The notes under the pieces: generated by a model
Seen by the model: only the letters and a program-made list of their open reading frames with translations
Databases searched by the model: none
What the model was told of the DNA's origin: nothing
Origin: JBBQSN01 sp038213835
GTDB lineage: Bacteria; Actinomycetota; Actinomycetes; Actinomycetales; CAWJMD01
Length of the DNA stretch: 21,433 nt
Assembly (NCBI GenBank): GCA_038213835.1
Contig: JBBQSN010000050.1
Location: 1 to 21,433 of the forward strand
Direction: 5' to 3'
Part shown: in pieces, positions 11,698-18,423 of the stretch
How the letters are laid out: each line of letters starts with the position of its first letter
Numbering within the stretch: position 1 is the stretch's first letter
Made by a program: the position numbers and the translations under genes

Positions 11698-12732
11698 TCA
11701 CTCCTCGAACATCGTGATGGCGGTGGCCTCGAAGGTCGCGCCCTGCAGCTGCTCGGCGTCCAGCACGAAGTTGAACGAGTCCACGGTCACGGACTCGCCG
11801 GGCGCGATCGGGTCGGTGACGACGAAGTCGGTGTCGACCTCGGTGCCGCCGGCGACCGCGGACAGGTCGATCGAGAAGGTGGCTGCCGTGTCGCCCTTGT
11901 TGGTCAGGGTGACGGGCAGGTTGGTGTCGGGGAAGGCGGGGTCGCCGGTGGCCTCGAAGGTGCCGAACCGGACGTCGAGGTTCTCGGCCAGGATCGCCTC
12001 GGTGTCGTCGGAGAAGCCGAAGCCGCCGTCCTCGGTGATACTGGCGTTGATGGACTCCAGCTGCTCGCTGAAGCCGCTCGATGTGTCGCGGAAGATGGCG
12101 ACGGTGAGGACGACCGACACGATCGAGACCACGATCGAGACCACCCCGAGCACGGCACCGGTGATGGCCATCCCCTTGCCGCCCGCACGGCCCTTGCCGG
12201 CCTGGACGACGCCGATGATGCCGAGCACGATCGCGACCAGGCCGAGGAACGCGAAGAAGAACCCGACGAACGGGATCCACGAACCGAGCAGCGCGATGAT
12301 GCCGACGACGAGCGCACCGACCGCGAGGCCCTTCCCCGGCCCACCGGCGCCGGCGCCCTGGGTGGCGTAGTTGCCGTACCCGGCCTGCGGGTAGCCCGCC
12401 TGCTGCGTCTGCTGCGCGCCGTAGCCGGCCGCGCCGTAGGCCTGGGTCTGCTCGCCCGGCTGGCCGTAGCCCGCGGACTGGTCGTACTGCTGCTGGTCGT
12501 ACTGCTGCTGGCCGTAGCCGCCCTGCTGGTCGTACCCGGCCTGCTGCTCGGTGCTCTTGGTGAACGGGTCTGCGGGCGGCGCCTGGCTGCCGGCGTCCTG
12601 GTCGTAGCTGGGCGCGTCCTGGCTGTAGCTGGGCGCGTCCTGGCCGTAGCTCGGGGCGCTGGACGCAGGCTGCTCGCCGCCGGCCGGCTGCGCCGGGTCG
12701 TACGGGTTCTGCGGCGTGTTCGGGTCGGTCAT
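11698..12732 (-). CDS. Gln/Tyr/Pro-rich membrane protein with DUF4190-like and DUF4352-like parts
   Basis: The 344-residue protein has a disordered N-terminal region (1-130) rich in Gln, Tyr, Gly and Pro, including SYGQDAP-type heptads (about 28-48) and QQQYDQQQYDQ. Three hydrophobic segments (about 136-150, 153-177, 189-214) follow in a GLAVGALVVGIIALLGSWIPF...GLVAIVLGIIGVVQAGKG pattern typical of DUF4190. The C-terminal 130 residues form a predicted extracellular beta-rich domain (DTNLPVTLTNKGDTAATFSIDL, IAPGESVTVDSFNFVL), like DUF4352/Telomeric-repeat-factor-like domains of actinobacterial surface proteins. The function is unknown. ATG 12732 has an AGGGGAT ribosome binding site. A -10 candidate TACTCT lies at 12851-12846 on the minus strand, which leaves a leader of about 100 nt with a hairpin at 12764-12800. 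Confidence 0.85.
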   Translation of the reverse strand: MTDPNTPQNPYDPAQPAGGEQPASSAPSYGQDAPSYSQDAPSYDQDAGSQAPPADPFTKSTEQQAGYDQQGGYGQQQYDQQQYDQSAGYGQPGEQTQAYGAAGYGAQQTQQAGYPQAGYGNYATQGAGAGGPGKGLAVGALVVGIIALLGSWIPFVGFFFAFLGLVAIVLGIIGVVQAGKGRAGGKGMAITGAVLGVVSIVVSIVSVVLTVAIFRDTSSGFSEQLESINASITEDGGFGFSDDTEAILAENLDVRFGTFEATGDPAFPDTNLPVTLTNKGDTAATFSIDLSAVAGGTEVDTDFVVTDPIAPGESVTVDSFNFVLDAEQLQGATFEATAITMFEE

Positions 12733-12763
12733 GGTCAAGATCCCCTTCGAGGTGCACTGTGTC

Positions 12764-12800
12764 GTCTCGGCCGGCCCCCCGGGGAGCCGTCGGCCGAGAC
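12764..12800. promoter_or_regulatory. Hairpin in the 5' leader of the membrane-protein gene
   Basis: GTCTCGGCCG (12764-12773) pairs with CGGCCGAGAC (12791-12800) over 10 bp, with a C-run/G-run inside the loop that could extend pairing. It lies 32 bp upstream of the minus-strand ATG, inside the presumed leader, and could affect transcription or translation. Confidence 0.4.
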
Positions 12801-12955
12801 GGTGCTGCTCCCCCTGGTGCGGACGTCGACCGTCCGTCGGGGACAAGAGTAGAGCCAGGAGCACGCGGATACGGTGCGTCTCCACCGGGTGCCCGTGGAC
12901 GACGACGCCGCAGGACGGGCTCCGGATCGATGTCGTGGGGTCTCTTGGGGGCATG

Positions 12956-12961
12956 TACCCT
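12956..12961 (+). promoter_or_regulatory. -10 box TACCCT of the tRNA-Thr/tRNA-Met unit
   Basis: TACCCT ends 12 nt before the tRNA-Thr 5' end, matching the YANNNT pattern of this genome. The -35 is not clear. Confidence 0.4.
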
Positions 12962-12973
12962 TGTCGTCGCACC

Positions 12974-13046
12974 GCCCCTTTAGCTCAGTCGGCAGAGCGT
13001 CTCCATGGTAAGGAGAAGGTCTACGGTTCGATTCCGTAAAGGGGCT
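12974..13046 (+). tRNA. tRNA-Thr (GGT)
   Basis: The 73-nt cloverleaf has acceptor GCCCCTT pairing AAGGGGC, D-arm GCTCAGTCGGCAGAGC, anticodon loop ATGGTAA with GGT, and T-arm TACGGTTCGATTCCGTA. The discriminator is T and CCA is not encoded. It lies 43 bp upstream of tRNA-Met and is likely co-transcribed. Confidence 0.96.
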
Positions 13047-13089
13047 CTCGGACGTCGGCGCCGCCCACCAGGGCGGTGGCCGCGGCCGC

Positions 13090-13162
13090 GGCGGGGTAGC
13101 TCAGTTGGCAGAGCAAGCGGCTCATAATCGCTGTGTCGCGGGTTCAAGTCCCGCTCCCGCTA
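13090..13162 (+). tRNA. tRNA-Met (CAT), elongator type
   Basis: The 73-nt cloverleaf has acceptor GGCGGGG pairing TCCCGCT with wobble ends, D-arm GCTCAGTTGGCAGAGC, anticodon loop CTCATAA with CAT, and T-arm GCGGGTTCAAGTCCCGC. The 1-72 position is paired (G-U), and the anticodon stem lacks the three G-C pairs of an initiator, so this is elongator Met. Confidence 0.93.
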
Positions 13163-13176
13163 CCGCCTCCGGGGCA

Positions 13177-13197
13177 GCACGGATTTCGCGTCCGTGC
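13177..13197 (+). terminator. Hairpin after tRNA-Met (weak terminator candidate)
   Basis: GCACGGA-TTTCGCG-TCCGTGC forms a 7-bp stem 14 nt after the tRNA. A -10-like TACCCT at 13209-13214 just downstream could start the rpmG transcript. Confidence 0.4.
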
Positions 13198-13287
13198 AGC
13201 ACCGGCCGTACCCTGGTCTGCCGGTGCGTCCTGCGCGCCCCACGACCTGTTCGAAGCACGTACACCCCGACAGAGAAGGCTTGTCCC

Positions 13288-13458
13288 GTGGCCAGCAAGA
13301 GCGCCGACGTCCGTCCCAAGATCACGCTGGCCTGCGTGGACTGCAAGGAACGGAACTACATCACCAAGAAGAACCGGCGGAACAACCCCGACCGGCTCGA
13401 GATGAAGAAGTTCTGCCCCCGCGACGGCAAGCACACCGTCCACCGCGAGACCCGCTGA
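13288..13458 (+). CDS. rpmG: 50S ribosomal protein L33
   Basis: The 56-residue basic protein MASKSADVRPKITLACVDC then KERNYITKKNRRNNPDRLEM is L33 of the large ribosomal subunit. The first zinc-ribbon pair is present (CVDC, residues 16-19), but the second reads CPRD where zinc-binding L33 has CPxC, so only three cysteines remain. The GTG start has an AGAAGG ribosome binding site 8 nt upstream. Its position after tRNA-Thr and tRNA-Met and before hadA matches the conserved actinobacterial order leading towards the secE-nusG region. Confidence 0.95.
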   Translation: MASKSADVRPKITLACVDCKERNYITKKNRRNNPDRLEMKKFCPRDGKHTVHRETR

Positions 13459-13491
13459 GCGCAGTCGTCCGACCTCGCGGTCGGTCCGCGA

Positions 13492-13518
13492 GAGCCGTCC
13501 CCTTCCGGGGGGCGGTTC
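13492..13518 (+). terminator. Rho-independent-like terminator after rpmG
   Basis: GAGCCGTCCCC (13492-13502) pairs with GGGGGCGGTTC (13508-13518) over 11 bp including two G-U pairs, with loop TTCCG. A T-rich TTCGTCGT follows. It separates rpmG from the hadA promoter. Confidence 0.7.
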
Positions 13519-13536
13519 TTCGTCGTCCCGCCCGGA

Positions 13537-13542
13537 TACGGT
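13537..13542 (+). promoter_or_regulatory. Leaderless-type -10 box TACGGT of hadA-hadB
   Basis: TACGGT is followed by 7 nt and the ATG at 13550. This supports ATG 13550 over the in-frame GTG at 13541, which would overlap the -10 box. Confidence 0.6.
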
Positions 13543-13549
13543 GGGGACC

Positions 13550-14008
13550 ATGACGGTGAACGAGAGCTTCGTCGGTCGGGTCTACCCGCCCGAGGGCGTG
13601 TACGAGGTGGGCCGCGAGAAGATCCGCGAGTTCGCCGAGGCGGTGGCCGGCAGCGGCCCGGTGCACCCGGCGCACGTCGATCCCGAGGCCGCCCGCGCCC
13701 TGGGCCACCCCGACGTGATCGCACCGCCCACGTTCGCGGTGATCGTGGCCCAGCGCAGCGACGCCCGGCTGATCACCGACCCCGAGGCCGGCATCGACTT
13801 CACCCGCGTGGTGCACGGCGAGCAGCGGTTCGCCCACCACCGTCCGGTCGTCGCCGGAGACCGCCTGGTGGCGACCCTGCACGTCGACTCGGTGCGCGGC
13901 GCCGGCGGCCACTCGATGGTCACCACCCGCAGCGAGATCGGCACCGAGGGGGGCGAGCCGGTCTGCACGGCCACGTCCACGATCGTGATCCGGGGGGCGG
14001 ACGGGTGA
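13550..14008 (+). CDS. hadA: (3R)-hydroxyacyl-ACP dehydratase subunit HadA-like (FAS1-like dehydratase domain)
   Basis: The 152-residue protein is a MaoC-type hot-dog fold of the HadA/UPF0336 group: GRVYPPEGVYEVGREKIREFAEAV at the start, then HPAHVDPEAARALGHPDVIAPPTFAVIV and the substrate-facing VVHGEQRFAHHRPVVAGDRL. In mycobacteria HadA gives substrate specificity and HadB gives catalysis of the dehydration step of FAS-II; in bacteria without mycolic acids the pair is conserved, but its fatty-acid substrate is less certain. The stop overlaps the hadB start by 4 bp (GTGA), as expected for subunits made in equal amounts. Confidence 0.88.
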   Translation: MTVNESFVGRVYPPEGVYEVGREKIREFAEAVAGSGPVHPAHVDPEAARALGHPDVIAPPTFAVIVAQRSDARLITDPEAGIDFTRVVHGEQRFAHHRPVVAGDRLVATLHVDSVRGAGGHSMVTTRSEIGTEGGEPVCTATSTIVIRGADG

Positions 14009-14445
14009 GCGAGCCGATCATGAGCCCGCGACTCACCGACCTGGCCGTCGGCGACGAGGTGCTGCGCTGCGCCGCCACGTTCGAGCGCTCCGACCTCGTC
14101 CGGTACGCCGGCGCGAGCGGTGACTTCAACGTCATCCACTGGAACGGACGGGTGGCTCAGGAGGTCGGCCTGCCGGACGTCATCGCGCACGGGATGCTGA
14201 CGATGGCTCGGGCCGTGGAGCCGGTCGTCGCCTGGTGCGGCGACCCCGGCGCGGTGCTCGACTACGGCGTGCGCTTCACCAGGCCCGTCGCGGTGCCCGA
14301 CCCCGGCCAGGCGGTCGTCGAGCTGGTCGGCACCGTCGCCGTGCTCGACCCGGAGGCCGGCACGGCCCGGATCGACCTGGTCGCCACCTGCGACGGCGCC
14401 ACCGTGCTCGGCAAGGCCCGCGCGGTCGTCCGCCTCCCTGCCTGA
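14005..14445 (+). CDS. hadB: (3R)-hydroxyacyl-ACP dehydratase subunit HadB-like (MaoC domain)
   Basis: The 146-residue MaoC-family protein has the catalytic hydratase motif YAGASGDFNVIHWN with Asp40 and His45, followed by VIAHGMLTMARA and the dimer strand YGVRFTRPVAVPDPGQ. It is the catalytic partner of the upstream HadA-like subunit. The GTG at 14005 overlaps the hadA stop. An alternative ATG sits at 14020, but GTG coupling fits the other overlaps in the window. The gene is followed by a hairpin. Confidence 0.9.
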   Translation: MSEPIMSPRLTDLAVGDEVLRCAATFERSDLVRYAGASGDFNVIHWNGRVAQEVGLPDVIAHGMLTMARAVEPVVAWCGDPGAVLDYGVRFTRPVAVPDPGQAVVELVGTVAVLDPEAGTARIDLVATCDGATVLGKARAVVRLPA

Positions 14446-14476
14446 GCGCGCCCCGCTCTCCTTCCCGGGGCCGCGC
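14446..14476 (+). terminator. Hairpin terminator after hadB
   Basis: GCGCG-CCCCG (14446-14455) pairs with CGGGG-C-CGCGC (14466-14476) with one bulged C, directly after the hadB stop. It lies 20 bp from the converging LacI-family stop. Confidence 0.6.
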
Positions 14477-14495
14477 CACCCTCGGGACGGCCTTG

Positions 14496-15575
14496 TCAGC
14501 CTCGGGTTGCCGGGCCGGTGGTGGCGCCGAGGCGCAGCGTCGCCGGCATCGCGACGTCGTCGACCTGCTCGCCCTCCAGCAGCCGGTTGATCATCTCACC
14601 GGCCACCCGGCCCTTCTCCGCGCCGGGCTGCACGACGGTCGTGAGCTCGGGCGCCCAGGGGATGGTGACGCCGTCGAAGCCGGTGACGCTGAGGTCGCCG
14701 GGGACGTCGAGGCCGAGCGAGGCCGCTGCGGCGAGCACGCCGGCGGCGAGCACGTCGCTCTCGGCGACCAGGGCGGTGGGGCGCCGCGCGGGGTCGACGT
14801 CGAGCAGCCGCCGGGCGGCCTGCTCCCCGGCCGTCTGCGAGTTGGCCACCACCTCGACCACCGGCACCGGCCCCAGGACGTCGAACACCCCCAGCGCGCG
14901 TTCGCGGGCCTCGGTCACCCGCGCGCCGTGCAGGCGCTCGGCCGACACCAGTCCCTGCGCTCCGTCCAGCTGCAGCGGGAAGGCGATCACGGCCACCCGC
15001 TCGTGGCCGAGGTCGCGCAGGTGCCGCGCCAGGCCTGCCGTGGCGGCGCGGTCGTCGACCAGCACCCGGGGGAGGCGCTCGTCCGGGGCCCCACCCAGAC
15101 CCACCATGGGGACGCCACGGGCGTGCAGGTGCGTGACGACCGGGTCGTCGGCCAGGCCGCACCCGGCGATCACCACGCCGTCCAGGGCGGCCCCGGACAT
15201 CCGCGCGACCGTGGTCTGGTCGTGCTCGAGGCCCAGCAGGGACGCGGGCGGCCGCGGCAGCAGCAGCATCGAGGAGGCGGAGGCGTCCAGGGCATCGGCC
15301 AGGCCGTCCAGCACGGCGGCCGAGTACGGGTCGCGGAAGGAGTAGAGCAGCCGCTCGGACAGCACCACGCCGACGACGCCGGAGCGGCCGCGGCGCAGCG
15401 ACGAGGCGAGCGGGTTGGGGCCGGACCAGCCGAGCTCGGTGGCGGCCGCGAGCACCCTGTCGCGGGTGCTCTCGGTGACCGGGCGCGCCCCGCTGAAGAC
15501 GACCGACGCGGTGGACAGCGAGACCCCGGCCAGGTCGGCGACCTGCTTGAGCGTGGCTTGACCGGCTGGGCGCAT
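14496..15575 (-). CDS. LacI-family transcriptional regulator
   Basis: The 359-residue protein has the LacI DNA-binding head TLKQVADLAGVSLSTASVVFSG (about 8-29), the hinge helix NPLASSLRRGRSG (54-66) and a periplasmic-binding-protein-like sensor domain (VVGVVLSERLLYSF...VVIAGCGL...VLVDDRAATAGLARHLRDLGHERVAVIAF). Such proteins repress sugar or nucleoside uptake genes until a small ligand binds. It is divergent from the MFS transporter at 15634 and the 58-bp gap holds two operator-like palindromes, so it very likely controls both genes. The ATG at 15575 lies 6 nt after a -10 box TAGTCT (15587-15582, minus strand), which indicates a leaderless mRNA. The ligand is unknown. Confidence 0.92.
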   Translation of the reverse strand: MRPAGQATLKQVADLAGVSLSTASVVFSGARPVTESTRDRVLAAATELGWSGPNPLASSLRRGRSGVVGVVLSERLLYSFRDPYSAAVLDGLADALDASASSMLLLPRPPASLLGLEHDQTTVARMSGAALDGVVIAGCGLADDPVVTHLHARGVPMVGLGGAPDERLPRVLVDDRAATAGLARHLRDLGHERVAVIAFPLQLDGAQGLVSAERLHGARVTEARERALGVFDVLGPVPVVEVVANSQTAGEQAARRLLDVDPARRPTALVAESDVLAAGVLAAAASLGLDVPGDLSVTGFDGVTIPWAPELTTVVQPGAEKGRVAGEMINRLLEGEQVDDVAMPATLRLGATTGPATRG

Positions 15576-15581
15576 GCGAGC

Positions 15582-15587
15582 AGACTA
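15582..15587 (-). promoter_or_regulatory. Leaderless-type -10 box TAGTCT of the LacI-family gene
   Basis: On the minus strand TAGTCT is followed by 6 nt and ATG 15575. The first operator palindrome begins one base upstream of it. Confidence 0.5.
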
Positions 15588-15588
15588 G

Positions 15589-15614
15589 CGAATCGATTCG
15601 AACGAAACGATTCG
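15589..15614. promoter_or_regulatory. Paired LacI-type operators in the divergent promoter region
   Basis: CGAATCGATTCG (15589-15600) is a perfect 12-bp palindrome with a central CG, typical of LacI-family sites. CGAAACGATTCG (15603-15614) is a second copy with one mismatch, centred 14 bp away. Together they cover the promoter space between the regulator and the MFS gene, consistent with autoregulation and transporter repression. Confidence 0.75.
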
Positions 15615-15633
15615 ACGACGAGGAGCGACCCGC

Positions 15634-16911
15634 GTGGCCGGACGAGACGGGGCGGGTGCCGGCGTGCAGCCGACCGCGACCGATCCCCGCGTGCGCGCGG
15701 CGCACCTCGCCGTGATGGCGGCGTTCGTCATGGCCGGCGTCGCCTTCGCCAGCTGGGCCTCGCGCATCCCCGACGTCCGGGAGATCCTCGACCTCACACC
15801 GTCGCGGCTCGGGCTGGTCCTGATCGCGATGAGCGCGGGTGCCGTGCTGGCGCTGCCGTCGGCGGGCTGGATCATCGGGCGTGCCGGCGTCCCGCGGACC
15901 GTGCTGGGTGGTGCCTCCCTGGTCGCCACCGGGTTCACCGTCGCAGGTCTCGGCACCTCGCTGGAGCTCGTCCCCGTCGTCGCGGCGGGGCTCTTCCTCG
16001 CCGGCCTCGGCACCGGTACCTGGGACGTCGCCATGAACGTCGAGGGCGCCGAGGTCGAGCGTTACCTGGGCCGCACCGTGATGCCGCACTATCACGCCGG
16101 TTTCAGCGTCGGTACGGTCGCCGCGGCAGGCGTCGGGGCGCTCGCGGACTTCACCGGCGTGCCTGTCCTGGTGCACCTGGCGATCGCCGGCGTGCTCGCG
16201 CTCGCCGTCGTCGCGTGGGCCGTCCGCCGGTTCCTGCCGCCGCATACCGTGCACGAGGACGACGGCAGTCTCGAGGGCACGCGGCGCCACCCGCTCTCGT
16301 ACTACAAGGAGCCGCGCACCCTGCTGGTCGGCGTCGTCGTCCTGGCGGCGGCTTTCACCGAGGGCGCGGCCAACGACTGGCTGTCGGTGGCCATCACCGA
16401 CGGCTACGACACCGAGTCCTGGGTCGGCGTCCTCGGGTTCGCCGCGTTCGTGTCGGCGATGACGCTCGGACGCGTGCTCGGTACCCGTTGGCTGGACACC
16501 TACGGCCGGGTCAGGGTGCTGTGGGGCGCGTTCGCCCTCGCCGGCGTCGGCGCCCTGCTGGTCATCCTCGGGCCCGTGATCGGCTTGGTGGCCGCGTTCG
16601 TCGGCAGCCTGCTGTGGGGTGTCGGTGCCTCGCTCGGCTTCCCGGTGGGCATGAGTGCCGCAGCCGACGACCCCCGGCACGCAGCCGCCCGGGTCAGCGT
16701 CGTCGCCTCGATCGGCTACTGCGCCTTCCTGGCCGGCCCGCCGCTGCTCGGCTTCCTCGGTGACCACTACGGCGTGCTGAACTCGCTGCTCGTCGTGGTG
16801 GCCCTGACCATCCCGGCCCTGATCGTGGTGCCGGCGACCAAGCCGGAGGTCGACAGCACGGGCAGCACGGGCAGCGAGCGCAAGGGCGTCGACTCGTCCT
16901 GGCTAGCCTGA
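15634..16911 (+). CDS. Major facilitator superfamily transporter (YbjJ-like)
   Basis: The 425-residue protein has about twelve hydrophobic segments in two halves. The N-terminal AAFVMAGVAFASWASRIPDVREILDLTPSRLGLVLIAMSAGAV resembles the YbjJ-like MFS group, and GVAVGWIIGRAG-type loops follow. Substrate and direction are unknown; regulation by the adjacent LacI-family protein suggests a sugar or related small metabolite. GTG 15634 has an AGGAG ribosome binding site 8 nt upstream (15621-15625). The C-terminal tail is hydrophilic with a short STGSTGS repeat. Its TGA (16909-16911) overlaps the -10 box of murB. Confidence 0.88.
   Translation: MAGRDGAGAGVQPTATDPRVRAAHLAVMAAFVMAGVAFASWASRIPDVREILDLTPSRLGLVLIAMSAGAVLALPSAGWIIGRAGVPRTVLGGASLVATGFTVAGLGTSLELVPVVAAGLFLAGLGTGTWDVAMNVEGAEVERYLGRTVMPHYHAGFSVGTVAAAGVGALADFTGVPVLVHLAIAGVLALAVVAWAVRRFLPPHTVHEDDGSLEGTRRHPLSYYKEPRTLLVGVVVLAAAFTEGAANDWLSVAITDGYDTESWVGVLGFAAFVSAMTLGRVLGTRWLDTYGRVRVLWGAFALAGVGALLVILGPVIGLVAAFVGSLLWGVGASLGFPVGMSAAADDPRHAAARVSVVASIGYCAFLAGPPLLGFLGDHYGVLNSLLVVVALTIPALIVVPATKPEVDSTGSTGSERKGVDSSWLA
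16904..16909 (+). promoter_or_regulatory. Leaderless-type -10 box TAGCCT of murB
   Basis: TAGCCT is followed by 6 nt and GTG 16916. The box sits inside the last codons of the transporter gene, so murB may be transcribed independently of it. Confidence 0.55.
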
Positions 16912-16915
16912 CCCG

Positions 16916-18028
16916 GTGCCCGACACCGCTCCCGACACCGCTCCCGACACCGCTCCCGACTCAGTTCCCGACGCAGTTACCGGGGGAGCCCTCGACGCCC
17001 CTGGCGTGACCCGGCTCGCCGAGCTCACCACGCTGCGCGTCGGTGGTCCCGCGACCCACGTGGTCGAGGCGCGCGACACCGAGGAGCTGATCGAGGCCGT
17101 CGTCGCGGCCGACGCGGCGGGCGAGCCGCTCCTGGTCCTCGCGGGCGGCTCCAACCTGCTGGTCGCCGACGAGGGCTTCGAGGGCACCGTCGTGCGCGTG
17201 CTGACCCGTGGCGTCGGGGTGCTCTCGGACGACGCCCGCTCCGGCGCCACGCTCACCGTCGCGGCGGGCGAGCCGTGGGACGCGCTGGTGGAGCGCGCGG
17301 TCCAGGAGGGCTGGTCCGGGGTCGAGGCGCTCTCCGGCATCCCGGGATCCACGGGTGCCACGCCGATCCAGAACGTCGGGGCGTACGGCCAGGAGGTCGC
17401 CCAGACCGTGGCCCGGGTGCGCACCTGGGACCGCGTGCTGAACGGCGTTCGCACCTTCGCCGCGACCGACTGCCGGTTCGGCTACCGCACGTCGAGGTTC
17501 AAGGCGGACCCGTCGCGGTTCGTCGTCCTCGACGTCACCTTCCAGCTCGCGCACTCCGACCTCGGCTCCCCGGTGGGCTACGCCGAGCTCGCCCGCGCGC
17601 TGGGGGTGCAGGTGGGCGAGCGGGCGCCCGCGGCCGCTGTGCGCGAGACGGTGCTCGGGCTGCGTCGTGGCAAGGGCATGGTGCTGGACGCCGAGGACCG
17701 CGACACCTGGAGCGCCGGCTCGTTCTTCACCAACCCCATTCTCCCGCGGTCGTTCTCGCTGCCCGAGGGTGCGCCGACCTTCCCCGCGGCGGATGGCGCG
17801 ATGAAGACCAGCGCTGCGTGGCTGATCGAGCAGGCCGGGTTCACCAGGGGCTTCGGTCTGCCGGGGCCGGCGGCGCTGTCGACCAAGCACACGCTGGCAC
17901 TCACCAACCGTGGCGAGGCCACCGCCGCCGACCTGGTCGCGCTGGCCCGCACGGTGCGTGACGGCGTGCGCGACAGGTTCGGGATCGAGCTGGTCAACGA
18001 GCCGGTCCTGGTGGGCCTCGAGCTCTGA
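16916..18028 (+). CDS. murB: UDP-N-acetylmuramate dehydrogenase (UDP-N-acetylenolpyruvoylglucosamine reductase)
   Basis: The 370-residue flavoenzyme makes UDP-N-acetylmuramate for peptidoglycan using NADPH, in the cytoplasm. FAD-binding motifs are TTLRVGGPA (38-46), VLAGGSNLL (74-82) and GIPGSTGATPIQNVGAYGQEV (141-161). The active-site residues include FGYRTSRFK (188-196) and the catalytic Ser269 in SAGSFFTNP. MKTSAAWLIEQAGF near residue 300 and the STKHTLALTN segment match type I MurB. GTG 16916 follows a -10 box by 6 nt. The N-terminus carries three exact DTAP repeats not needed for the fold. The GntR-family gene converges 14 bp after the stop. Confidence 0.94.
   Translation: MPDTAPDTAPDTAPDSVPDAVTGGALDAPGVTRLAELTTLRVGGPATHVVEARDTEELIEAVVAADAAGEPLLVLAGGSNLLVADEGFEGTVVRVLTRGVGVLSDDARSGATLTVAAGEPWDALVERAVQEGWSGVEALSGIPGSTGATPIQNVGAYGQEVAQTVARVRTWDRVLNGVRTFAATDCRFGYRTSRFKADPSRFVVLDVTFQLAHSDLGSPVGYAELARALGVQVGERAPAAAVRETVLGLRRGKGMVLDAEDRDTWSAGSFFTNPILPRSFSLPEGAPTFPAADGAMKTSAAWLIEQAGFTRGFGLPGPAALSTKHTLALTNRGEATAADLVALARTVRDGVRDRFGIELVNEPVLVGLEL
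16922..16957 (+). repeat. Tandem 12-bp repeat at the murB N-terminus
   Basis: GACACCGCTCCC occurs three times exactly, followed by a degenerate fourth unit (16958-16969). It encodes DTAP repeats before the MurB fold begins. Confidence 0.85.
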
Positions 18029-18042
18029 GCGTGGGGCCGGGC

Positions 18043-18423
18043 TCAGGCCCTGGCGGACCGCAGCAGCCCGGAGACGAGGTCGAGCACGACCGCCTCGCTC
18101 AGGCCCTCGTCCTGCGCGTGCCGGACCAGCGTCTCGGCCGCGCGGGTCACGCCCGAGCCGACCTGCGCCGCAGGACCGGTGACGACGGTGCCGAGCCGGC
18201 GACGCCCGACGACCACGCCCTCGGCCTCCAGCGTGCGGTAGGCCCGCGCCACGGTGCCGGGGGCGATGCCGAGGTCGGCCGCCAGGGCCCGGACGGTGGG
18301 CAGCCTGTCGCCGGCCCGCAGGGCGCCGGCCGCCACGTGGCCCGCCACCTGCGCCCGGATCTGCTCGTAGGGCGGGACGGCCGAGGACAGGTCGACCTCG
18401 AGCTGGGGCGGGGTGCCGCTCAC
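18043..18423 (-). CDS. GntR-family regulator, YtrA type
   Basis: The 126-residue protein has the winged helix-turn-helix of GntR regulators: PPYEQIRAQVAGHVAAGALRAGDRLPTVRALAADLGIAPGTVARAYRTLEAEGVV, followed by the GRRRLGTVV wing. Only about 45 residues follow, with no large effector domain, which is the YtrA subfamily form usually found with membrane or ABC transport genes. The GTG at 18423 overlaps the stop of the upstream membrane-protein gene by 4 bp (GTGA), so the two are translated together. It probably controls that operon through the palindrome at 19349-19376. The inducing signal is unknown. Confidence 0.9.
   Translation of the reverse strand: MSGTPPQLEVDLSSAVPPYEQIRAQVAGHVAAGALRAGDRLPTVRALAADLGIAPGTVARAYRTLEAEGVVVGRRRLGTVVTGPAAQVGSGVTRAAETLVRHAQDEGLSEAVVLDLVSGLLRSARA

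Noticed and set aside
14596..16767. Very long minus-strand frame spanning the MFS gene and shifted against the LacI-family gene
   Set aside because: It is low-complexity Arg/Gly/Ala-rich sequence in the wrong frame of two well supported genes.
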